Shown here piece by piece: positions 1-7,148 of a stretch of DNA of 64,000 bases. Both the position numbers and the translations under genes were made by a program. Each line of letters starts with the position of its first letter. Position 1 is the stretch's first letter. This stretch comes from a bacterium (GTDB lineage Bacteria; Electryoneota; Electryoneia; Electryoneales; Electryoneaceae). The DNA is taken from the NCBI GenBank assembly GCA_020444265.1, contig JAHLLH010000001.1, forward strand, positions 186,001 through 250,000, read 5' to 3'. Under the pieces are notes generated by a model. The model saw nothing but the letters and a program-made list of their open reading frames with translations, did no database searches and was not told where the DNA came from.

Positions 1-566
1 GTCTCTTCCAGACGAGTGATTGCCTCAGCGGTCATGAAGGAAACATCCTGCTCACTGAACCAATTGGTTGCTTCGGAAGATTGTTGTCTGACATGAGTCA
101 AACCTGATTTCTGCAGGACTTGGACCAATTGCTGGCCAGCCATTCTGCGAAGGTTGGTCTCCCTTTCAAGCAAATTCAAGACCTCAGCATGAAGGGATTC
201 CGGGCTGTCTGGATCGAGGTGGGGAAAGGCGGCCCATTCCAGTGCAACTAGACGGCCACCATTGGCGAGACGTTCGGCCCACCGGGAGACCTGTTTCACG
301 GGGTCATCAAGTGAGCTGACTCCGAAGGCGAGCAGCAGGCAGTCTATATCGTTGTCAAGGTGGTCCGGATCGATTTGGGCTCCGTGCAACTCTCGTACGA
401 CACCCTTTTGTAAGGTACTGGATCCGCTATGAGATCCGAGCTGCCTGGAGGGATCAGCGACAATCACCTGTTCGTATCGTTCGCGTAGTTTCTCAATCAA
501 TCCTTCGCCCATACCGATCAGAATGGCGGTCTGTCCTCCGGGCAGAATGGAATCAATCGCTGACAT
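1..566 (-). CDS. SAM-methyltransferase-like protein, partial (3' end outside window)
   Basis: An open frame runs on the minus strand from an ATG at 566 to the window edge without a stop (188 codons seen). The N-terminal part contains a glycine-rich segment (ILIGMGEG, about residues 15-22), then IVADPS, where a class I methyltransferase would bind S-adenosylmethionine through the first strand and the acidic end of the second. LLLAFGVSSLDDP and LANGGRLVALEWA follow the order expected of the fourth and fifth strands. The fold assignment is inferred from this order; no substrate can be named. The start has only a weak purine-rich site (GAGAG). It is transcribed divergently from the lipoprotein gene at 782. 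Confidence 0.6.
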   Translation of the reverse strand, partial: MSAIDSILPGGQTAILIGMGEGLIEKLRERYEQVIVADPSRQLGSHSGSSTLQKGVVRELHGAQIDPDHLDNDIDCLLLAFGVSSLDDPVKQVSRWAERLANGGRLVALEWAAFPHLDPDSPESLHAEVLNLLERETNLRRMAGQQLVQVLQKSGLTHVRQQSSEATNWFSEQDVSFMTAEAITRLEE

Positions 567-781
567 GCTGCTCTCGTTTTATTGAAATTGTGATCGACAT
601 CAAAGGTTCCCCTCCGTCGTACGATGCATACTTGCAACTGTCGTTATTCCAGAAGGGGCACCCGGTAATGCAATATACCGGATGTTCAGGCTGGATAAAA
701 CGATGGTCGAACTTGGTACATCATGTTTTGGTAAACGTACCCGGACAATCTGGGGCAGCAGAAAGCAGGAAGGGTAACATC

Positions 782-1681
782 ATGAAACAGAATAGTCGAG
801 TGATGATGGCTGTTTTTCTCGTGTTGCTGGTGATCGTTGCCGGTTGCAGCGAGGATGACAATCCGGTGGATGGGGGCGACACTGGTCAAACGGTTGAGTT
901 CAGCGATTTGAACGCGAGTCAGCGTGACAGTGTGGCCGTCGAGATGTTCGCCGGCTCGGTAGTCTCTGCTGAAGCAGCAGCTAACTCGGGTAGCCAGTCG
1001 TTGGTTAATGGCGAGTACTTTGGCGGTGGATTTGTAGCTGCTGGCATTAAAGGTCCTGTCGCCAATGTGAGCGAAGCACCAGAAGGATGGGACGGTCCCG
1101 ATGCATCGGGGTGGTACTCATACGATGTCAGTACTAATCCCTTCCTTTCCGAGCTGACGGTTCGCTGGACCCCCGATCTCTGGGCCGATGACTATATGGG
1201 GGAGCCCGCGACCCGAATAGAGGTAATACAGCAGATTGATTTCTCAGGATCCGAGGCAGAGGGATCTCTCTCCCTTCGCAACGAGTGGTGGACCGGCATT
1301 AACGATGAACGCACCCTCGTTGAGGGGAGCACCAGCAACGAGATCAGCGCCAGCGGTGATGGCGCTATCGAATTCAGCAATACAGTGAGCTGGGAAGCTG
1401 TTACCGTCGCGTTGGATGATTACGCGGGCAACTACCACACCACAGGCAGCTACTCCTTCTTTGACCCGGAGGCGGGCCAGGTGATCAGTCTCGAAGAACT
1501 GTATAGTGACTTCGTGTTTATCGCCGATGGATCTGGTACTGGAGGCGCTGGGGTTGCCTCGGTTGAATTGATCCGATACGAGTTCGATGCTGTGGTCGAA
1601 GGCAGTTTCGAGCGAACCGGTCGATACTACCTGCTGTCGGAGAACTGGGCAATTGCCCATGAGTTCACCATTAGCATGTAG
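782..1681 (+). CDS. Predicted lipoprotein of unknown function
   Basis: 299 residues. The frame is open further upstream, but the ATG at 782 follows a good ribosome site (AGGAAGGGT) and directly begins a lipoprotein signal: MKQ, a hydrophobic stretch, then the lipobox IVAGC, so Cys22 would be lipidated and the protein anchored in the envelope. The mature part is acidic and rich in Gly, Ser and aromatic residues, with alternating strands typical of secreted beta proteins. I recognise no family. It is monocistronic: an intrinsic terminator follows at 1707. Confidence 0.8.
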   Translation: MKQNSRVMMAVFLVLLVIVAGCSEDDNPVDGGDTGQTVEFSDLNASQRDSVAVEMFAGSVVSAEAAANSGSQSLVNGEYFGGGFVAAGIKGPVANVSEAPEGWDGPDASGWYSYDVSTNPFLSELTVRWTPDLWADDYMGEPATRIEVIQQIDFSGSEAEGSLSLRNEWWTGINDERTLVEGSTSNEISASGDGAIEFSNTVSWEAVTVALDDYAGNYHTTGSYSFFDPEAGQVISLEELYSDFVFIADGSGTGGAGVASVELIRYEFDAVVEGSFERTGRYYLLSENWAIAHEFTISM

Positions 1682-1706
1682 GTCTCAATCGAAACGAAAT
1701 CTGCAA

Positions 1707-1740
1707 CAGGCCAGCCATCAGGCTGGCCTGTTTTGCTTCC
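1707..1740 (+). terminator. Intrinsic terminator after the lipoprotein gene
   Basis: A 10-bp perfect stem (CAGGCCAGCC / GGCTGGCCTG) with a 4-nt loop is followed by TTTTGCTT, 25 bases after the stop codon. Confidence 0.85.
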
Positions 1741-1887
1741 TGCCTCTGCGAGCAAAGAATCTATGAAGCTGTCGAACTGCTCGCGAAAGAGGACACAATA
1801 GTGACCCCACTTGTACTACCTTTGTATTCCTGTTAGCATAGGGTAACTGTCTGGTTCAGACCATTTGGAGAAGAGAAGAGCAAGGGT

Positions 1888-2619
1888 ATGCCTGCAACGA
1901 TTGAAGAGATTCGAGAAAACCCGCTGCGCCTCATTGAACTGGCCCGAGAACTGGCGGAATCCGAAGGAAAGCTGGACCTTCCGGCAAGTCTTGTCGCTGA
2001 TCTGAAAGCGGCTGAAAAGCCCCTCATTTCGGATCGGACAGCGGTGCGCAAAGAATTTTGGGCGTTGCTCGCCCTGCCGTATCGTCACCTCGGTATTCGT
2101 CTACTCGATGAAACCGGGGCGCTCGGCGATTTGATTCCCTGCTGGGAAGGCAACAGTGTGCGGAAGGAATTGCGCCTGAACGCACTCGAACAGGTGCATC
2201 TGGAAGCCTGGAAACCCGGTTTGGGCGAAGCGGCATTCAAGGCCATTTGCGATGTCCACGATGTGGTGATTGACCGACGCCTCAACCGCTGGGCGCTGAC
2301 CGCCCTGGCAACATTACTCGCCGGTGGTGACACGGAGAACCAGCCGATCTGGGCGAAAACCGTGCGTCGTGAACTGCACGAGTTTGGGGCCACCGAAGCG
2401 GAGCTGGTGTGGATTGAACGATTGGTTCGCGAGTTTAACGCCGCGCTGCTTTTCTTGCGTGGGATGGGAACCGATGAGTTCCATCTGAGACCCGAGCATG
2501 TGGTTGCCTGTCTGAGCACACTCGCGGTTGCCGAACCCGATGTGGTGAAGAGTGCTGTTGTCATTGCGGACAAGGCGTTGACGGCTTCCGCAAACCCGCT
2601 TGATTCCAACAAGAACTGA
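1888..2619 (+). CDS. Degenerate HD-domain protein resembling the C-terminal part of CCA-adding enzymes
   Basis: 243 residues, preceded by AAGAGAAGAG as ribosome site. The segment LLDETGALGDLIPCWEG (about residues 71-87) resembles the post-catalytic region of tRNA nucleotidyltransferase/poly(A) polymerase family proteins, and NRWALTALATLLAG followed by a helical segment looks like the position where the HD motif (usually LLHDIGKP) sits. Here His-Asp are absent, and no nucleotidyltransferase domain precedes it. It therefore probably has no phosphohydrolase activity. The homology is a judgement by eye and could be wrong; a GlnD-like HD region is an alternative. It stands alone and ends in a strong terminator. 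Confidence 0.5.
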   Translation: MPATIEEIRENPLRLIELARELAESEGKLDLPASLVADLKAAEKPLISDRTAVRKEFWALLALPYRHLGIRLLDETGALGDLIPCWEGNSVRKELRLNALEQVHLEAWKPGLGEAAFKAICDVHDVVIDRRLNRWALTALATLLAGGDTENQPIWAKTVRRELHEFGATEAELVWIERLVREFNAALLFLRGMGTDEFHLRPEHVVACLSTLAVAEPDVVKSAVVIADKALTASANPLDSNKN

Positions 2620-2647
2620 TCGATTTAATCACAATCCGATTTGACCG

Positions 2648-2680
2648 AACCCCGGATGCAAAATGCCGGGGTTTTCTTTG
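2648..2680 (+). terminator. Intrinsic terminator
   Basis: Stem AACCCCGG / CCGGGGTT with a 10-nt loop followed by TTTTCTTTG, 29 bases after the stop of the HD-like gene. Confidence 0.8.
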
Positions 2681-2716
2681 TCTGGACGCATGCTGTTGTA
2701 GGTTCTGATTGACGCT

Positions 2717-2748
2717 ACTTGGCCCGACACTCAAGTGTCGGGCCAAGT
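2717..2748. repeat. 15-bp perfect inverted repeat (REP-like or bidirectional hairpin)
   Basis: ACTTGGCCCGACACT and its exact reverse complement are separated by two bases. It lies between two convergent genes (HD-like, plus; M49 peptidase, minus). The lack of a long T run argues against an ordinary terminator, while the GGCCCG/CGGGCC core recalls the CCCGGG palindromes at 9554 and 19018. Confidence 0.6.
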
Positions 2749-2818
2749 TAAATCCATTTTCTATTTATCCCGGTTCAGAACTGCCTGGGCCAATGATAGG
2801 GATGCAGTTTCTCAATGA

Positions 2819-4621
2819 TCAGTCGAGCAACTCCAAACTGAACTTCTCCTGGTCGCTGAATGTATGGGGATAAACCAGCTCACGCGTGTACCGTCCATCC
2901 ACCTTTTTCAGTTTAGGAAAGACCAGACCACGGCCAAGTGGGAAATCCGCTGTCCGCTCCTCAATCTCCGCTTTCAGCGGATCAGTGAAGACAAGTTCTT
3001 CACGCAGCGCGGTCGCCGCAGCTTTGTCACCGTGTGCCTTGATGTCCGCAACGCGATTCAGCATGGCACTGACGGCTTTGTGTGCCTTCTTATGATGGAC
3101 AACAAAACGCGTTTTTCCTTCCTCCTCAACACGCGAGATGATGCCTTCCTTCTCAAAGGCATGGAACATGCCGTTCCGCGCTTTATTGTGTGCCTGCACC
3201 GGGTCAAATTTCATGCTTGTCACCATGGTAACCAGCATGCCATCGTAGCAGGCGTGCGCCATCTTCTCGTCAATAATTTTATCGTCCACCAGCTTCTTCA
3301 CTGCGAAGAGCCCAAAGAGCTCGGCACGGCTTTCCTCGAGGAAGGAGTACTCTTCCTCGATGTAATTCGAGGGCTGTCCCTCACTCGCCTCGGGTGCCTG
3401 ACGGCCTGTGGTGTGGCCAATTTCATGCAGGGCGCTGTGGAGCTGGTTCGCTTCAAAAAGAACGTCCTTCACTTTCTCGAATTCGTCATGAGTGAGGAAC
3501 TCTTCGGCTGCAAGGTTACCGGACACTCCGTGCACAGCTTTACCGGTATTCATATAGACCATGTTCACCGTGCCAACCTCTTTGCCGACCCATTCATCGT
3601 TCGGCAGGCTTTGTGCGATGGTGGTAAATGGACCAGTCACCTGGTCGCCCGCCCAGCTCACCACATCAACAAACTTGAGCTTTGGTAATGTTTCTGGGCG
3701 AATGCTCTCTTTTTTGAAGGTCCAAGGAGCGTTCTTTTCCCAATACTCAACACGCTCAACGATTGCATTCAGAAGCTTTTCAGCCTCTTCATTACGCAGG
3801 TAAACCCCACCAATGGCCGAACCATGGAAGTTCTTCAGATTGTCGATGTACACTTCGAGGGCTGTCGAGATGACAATATCGATCGGGGAATTGTGACGCA
3901 CCCAGGTGTAGTCCGCAATGCGTCTCGCTTCTTCAAACCCGGTCTGCATTTCGATGATTTTTGCGTCGAGGTAGAGGTGCAGCCCTGTATCCTTTGTCAA
4001 GTCACGTGCTGCCTCGAGGTGCTTTATCGCCTGGGCAATCGTCTCTGAGTATCGGTCCTCATTGTAGACGACATAGAGGTCCCCCTCAGCGTCACGGATG
4101 ACACTCGAGTTCGGGATCTTGATGGCATCCCCGATTTTCTCGATCTCTTCTTCGCTGATATCCTGCGGGTAGAAGTTGGCGGTGTCCGGAGTGGACAGAC
4201 CGCTAGTCATCAGCTCCAGCAGCTCGGCCCGTATCTCATCATCTCCCTCTGGAAGGTGTTTCAGCAATTCTTCCAGACGAGATTTCTCAAGGCCAGCAAG
4301 CACATTTTTGCGCGGTAGCAGTGCCCAGGGGCTGTTCTGCAGGTTCAGCATGGTCAAGTAGCTACGCAGCAACGTTTGCTCATGCTTCTCAGCCAGCGGG
4401 AGCAACTGATCAACCAACTCGATCAGGAGAGCGGTACGTGGGTCAAACTGATCACGGAAGATGGGGTTCATCCACTCGGCTGCATCCACAAGATGGCCGA
4501 TGATCTGAATCTCATCCTCGCTCAAACCATCCAGGTTAACCTCGACATGGGTGATAGCAGCGCGACGTGGTGGTTCGCCATCCTGGCGATACGGGATGTA
4601 CTGTATGGATGATGCGGACAC
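2819..4621 (-). CDS. Dipeptidyl-peptidase III-like zinc metallopeptidase (family M49) with pentapeptide HEXXH motif
   Basis: 600 residues from a GTG at 4621, chosen because GGAGGA lies five bases upstream; the frame continues to 4702 but without a ribosome site. The protein has H399-E-I-G-H403 as zinc motif and EESRAEL at 429-435, which matches the second M49 motif (EExRAE) that supplies the third zinc ligand, probably Glu430. Classical DPP III uses the hexapeptide HEXXGH (HELLGH); here it is the canonical five-residue form, as reported for the Caldithrix abyssi enzyme. Family knowledge says it removes dipeptides from the N-terminus of peptides in the cytoplasm; no signal peptide is visible, which agrees. 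The gene is divergent from the efflux operon. Confidence 0.88.
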   Translation of the reverse strand: MSASSIQYIPYRQDGEPPRRAAITHVEVNLDGLSEDEIQIIGHLVDAAEWMNPIFRDQFDPRTALLIELVDQLLPLAEKHEQTLLRSYLTMLNLQNSPWALLPRKNVLAGLEKSRLEELLKHLPEGDDEIRAELLELMTSGLSTPDTANFYPQDISEEEIEKIGDAIKIPNSSVIRDAEGDLYVVYNEDRYSETIAQAIKHLEAARDLTKDTGLHLYLDAKIIEMQTGFEEARRIADYTWVRHNSPIDIVISTALEVYIDNLKNFHGSAIGGVYLRNEEAEKLLNAIVERVEYWEKNAPWTFKKESIRPETLPKLKFVDVVSWAGDQVTGPFTTIAQSLPNDEWVGKEVGTVNMVYMNTGKAVHGVSGNLAAEEFLTHDEFEKVKDVLFEANQLHSALHEIGHTTGRQAPEASEGQPSNYIEEEYSFLEESRAELFGLFAVKKLVDDKIIDEKMAHACYDGMLVTMVTSMKFDPVQAHNKARNGMFHAFEKEGIISRVEEEGKTRFVVHHKKAHKAVSAMLNRVADIKAHGDKAAATALREELVFTDPLKAEIEERTADFPLGRGLVFPKLKKVDGRYTRELVYPHTFSDQEKFSLELLD

Positions 4622-4802
4622 GGTTTCCTCCGGGCAGAATTTTGATGGGGTCAAGGGCGGTAAGGTAGAAGGGGAGGACAACCGGGCGCAAACCTTCCTC
4701 AACCCGTCTCTCGTATCAGGAATGTCGTAACGATTTCAATCATACTACCGTCAAAATGGAGGAGCAGGGAGCCAGAATCCGCGACTTTTTCCGTCCGGAA
4801 GG

Positions 4803-4841
4803 TGTTCATTATCGTACACCCCATGTTGTTTTTTCGTACAC
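4803..4841. promoter_or_regulatory. Candidate upstream activator sites for the efflux operon regulator
   Basis: TCGTACAC occurs at 4812-4819 and again at 4834-4841, 22 bp apart (two helical turns). The first copy can be read as a 6-4-6 inverted repeat, TGTTCA-TTAT-CGTACA. The same half site forms a perfect palindrome at 15582, just after the kinase gene of the same operon. The position, 55 to 93 bp upstream of the sigma-54 element at 4895, suits an NtrC-type activator. The assignment is inference. Confidence 0.4.
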
Positions 4842-4894
4842 TCTCCCTTGTAGCGCATATTGTTAGATATTTGGTATTACGAGATTTAGCAAAC

Positions 4895-4910
4895 AGGCAC
4901 GTGGTTCGCA
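4895..4910 (+). promoter_or_regulatory. Sigma-54 (-24/-12) promoter of the efflux operon
   Basis: AGGCACG-TGGT-TCGCA matches the consensus TGGCACG-N4-TTGCA at 10 of 12 fixed positions, with the invariant GG (4896-4897) and GC (4908-4909) exactly 10 bases apart. Transcription would start near 4921, which leaves the ATG at 4953 as first usable start. The last two genes of the operon encode an NtrC-type activator and its kinase. Confidence 0.6.
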
Positions 4911-4952
4911 CAACAGGTGCCCGAACCGGATGACGAAGCAGGCAAAAGGATT

Positions 4953-6206
4953 ATGGATCGAGTAATCGAGAAAAAGCGGTGGAACCGGAAGCGTATTCTC
5001 TACATCTCCGGCGGTGCTGTCCTTGTTCTTTTTGTGGTATACAACCTCTTTTTCGCCGACCACAGTTCGCGGTTGAACGTTCGAGCGGAACGAATCACCA
5101 TCTCTGAGGTGAGTGAAGGGCTGTTTCTCGATTACATCCCTGCCAATGGTACGGTGCTGCCCCTCCAGACGGTTTACCTCGATGCGGTGGAAGGCGGACA
5201 GGTGGACACGCTGTTTGTTGAGGAAGGTGCATTCCTGGAGGTTGGCGACCCGATCATCCGGCTTTCGAACACCAGCCTGCTGCTCGACATCATGTATCGG
5301 GAGGCTGAACAGGTTCAGCAGATCAACAACCTGCAGAATACTCGCCTCGCGATGGAGCAGAATTCACTGACTCTGCGTGGCCAGTTGCTCGATCTCGACA
5401 ACCAGATTTCCGAAGCAAAACGTCAATACGAGCAGGCGCAGCAGTTGCATGAGCAGAATCTGATCAGCGACATGGATTATGCTCGCTCTCGCGATACCTA
5501 CAATTATCTCGTGAAGCGGCGCAAACTGACCCTCGATACGCACCAGACGGACTCCTTGTTCAGAAGCGTGCAGATTAGTCAGCTTGAGGCGAACGTTGAT
5601 CGGATGCGCAGCAACCTGGGTATCGTAAAGCAACGTCTTGACCGATTGACCATTCGTGCTCCGATTCCCGGGCAGCTTACCCAGTTGAATGGTGAGGTCG
5701 GACAGTCGATGTCGTCCGGCCAGCGTATCGGCCAGATTGACCGTCTGGACGGCTTTAAAGTGCGTGCGGGGATCGACGAGCATTACATCGCTCGCATTAC
5801 CCCTGGTCTGACTGGACAGTTCGAGTTCAACAACCGGACCTACGACCTGATGATCGACAAGGTCTATCCGCAGGTAACCAATGGCCGGTTTGAAGTGGAC
5901 ATGGTCTTCTCGGGGGATACACCGAATGGGATCCGACGCGGTCAGACCGTCCGGATTCGTCTCGAACTGGGCGGATCAAACGAGGCTATCCTGCTACCAG
6001 TAGGCGGATTCTACCAGAGCACAGGTGGACAGTGGGTCTATGTCGTCAGTGAGGATGGCAGCTTCGCGACCAAGCGCGATATCCAGATCGGTCGACAGAA
6101 TCCGCGTGACTACGAAGTCCTGTCTGGTCTTGAACCGGGCGAGCAGGTGATTACATCGTCCTACGACACATTTGGTGATGTCGATAAACTGATCTTGAAA
6201 CAATAG
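4953..6206 (+). CDS. Periplasmic adaptor (membrane fusion) protein, HlyD/MacA type
   Basis: 417 residues. It has an N-terminal membrane anchor (about residues 14-34), a split biotinyl-lipoyl hairpin (NGTVLPLQTVYLDAVEGG, and later RAPIPGQLTQLNGEVGQ), a coiled-coil hairpin rich in Gln and Leu between them (about 110-210) and beta-barrel and membrane-proximal domains with EAILLPVGGF and LEPGEQVITS. Such proteins bridge an inner-membrane ABC pump to an outer-membrane channel. A GTG at 4917 could extend it by 12 codons, but it has no ribosome site and lies upstream of the predicted sigma-54 transcription start; the ATG at 4953 follows AAAGGA. It is the first gene of a co-directional cassette running to 15571. 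No TolC-like gene is present here. Confidence 0.88.
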   Translation: MDRVIEKKRWNRKRILYISGGAVLVLFVVYNLFFADHSSRLNVRAERITISEVSEGLFLDYIPANGTVLPLQTVYLDAVEGGQVDTLFVEEGAFLEVGDPIIRLSNTSLLLDIMYREAEQVQQINNLQNTRLAMEQNSLTLRGQLLDLDNQISEAKRQYEQAQQLHEQNLISDMDYARSRDTYNYLVKRRKLTLDTHQTDSLFRSVQISQLEANVDRMRSNLGIVKQRLDRLTIRAPIPGQLTQLNGEVGQSMSSGQRIGQIDRLDGFKVRAGIDEHYIARITPGLTGQFEFNNRTYDLMIDKVYPQVTNGRFEVDMVFSGDTPNGIRRGQTVRIRLELGGSNEAILLPVGGFYQSTGGQWVYVVSEDGSFATKRDIQIGRQNPRDYEVLSGLEPGEQVITSSYDTFGDVDKLILKQ

Positions 6207-6323
6207 AACACGTTCACCTCTCCCCGGATACCGAGGGGCCGTGTATCAGGGGTGGGGCGAGCCGGATAGAGAACCTGGCAGGAACGAGTATCGACCTGTC
6301 GGAAAGCAAAGAGAGGATGCGGG

Positions 6324-7013
6324 ATGATCAAGACAGTCAACCTGAAGAAGGTCTATACAACGGAAGAAGTCGAGACCACCGCACTGAACAACGTCAGCAT
6401 TGAAATCAATGAAGGCGAATTTGTAGCGATCATGGGCCCTTCCGGCTGTGGCAAGTCAACCCTTCTGAACCTGCTTGGCCTGTTGGACAATCCGACCGAT
6501 GGAGAATACCACTTTGTCGGGAACGAGGTCTCACGGTTCAGTGAGCGTCAGCGCGCCAACCTGCGTAAAGCGAACATCGGCTTTGTCTTCCAGAGCTTCA
6601 ACCTGATTGACGAACTCACCGTTTACGAAAACGTCGAACTGCCCTTGCTCTACCTGGGTATTCCGACGACAGAGCGGAAAGCTCGTGTTGGTGAAGCGCT
6701 CGAGAAGATGCAGATCATGCACCGGAAGAATCACTTCCCGCAGCAGCTTTCCGGCGGTCAGCAGCAGCGTGTGGCGGTTGCACGAGCTGTCGTTGCCAAG
6801 CCGAAAGTGATCCTGGCCGATGAGCCGACCGGTAACCTTGACTCGAGCCATGGTGACGAGGTGATGAACCTGTTGACCCAGCTCAACGAAGAGGGGACCA
6901 CCATCGTGATGGTCACTCACTCGCCTGCGTACGCCGAGTTCGCCCACCGCATTATCCACCTGTTCGACGGTCATGTCGTCACGGAAAACGTGATGGAACG
7001 TCCGCTCGTGTAA
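6324..7013 (+). CDS. ABC transporter ATP-binding protein (MacB/LolD type)
   Basis: 229 residues, single nucleotide-binding domain. Walker [10 protein letters not shown] (39-47), Q-loop region [10 protein letters not shown], signature LSGGQQQR, Walker [14 protein letters not shown] and the switch histidine in VMVTHS are all intact. It belongs to the group that works with FtsX-fold permeases to move lipoproteins or antibiotics out of the inner membrane by a mechanical stroke. It follows the adaptor and precedes the FtsX permease at 7149. A GAGAGGATGCGGG stretch precedes the ATG. Confidence 0.92.
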   Translation: MIKTVNLKKVYTTEEVETTALNNVSIEINEGEFVAIMGPSGCGKSTLLNLLGLLDNPTDGEYHFVGNEVSRFSERQRANLRKANIGFVFQSFNLIDELTVYENVELPLLYLGIPTTERKARVGEALEKMQIMHRKNHFPQQLSGGQQQRVAVARAVVAKPKVILADEPTGNLDSSHGDEVMNLLTQLNEEGTTIVMVTHSPAYAEFAHRIIHLFDGHVVTENVMERPLV

Positions 7014-7022
7014 ATACTCGTG

Positions 7023-7054
7023 TGGCTGTCAGCTTCGAAAGAGGCTGACAGCCA
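7023..7054 (+). other. Intercistronic stem-loop
   Basis: TGGCTGTCAGC and its exact reverse complement are separated by 10 bases, just after the first ATPase gene. It has no T run, so it is more likely an mRNA-stabilising or attenuating hairpin than a full terminator. Confidence 0.5.
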
Positions 7055-7148
7055 TCGTTCCTACGGGGGAGGAAGCACCAATTCCGGCTGAGGAGCCAGC
7101 TCGGAGTGGACGGTGCAGAGTTGTGCACGCCCACCTTGGAGGTCATCC

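Noticed and set aside
4917-4952. GTG at 4917 as start of the adaptor protein
   Set aside because: No ribosome site and upstream of the transcription start predicted from the sigma-54 element.
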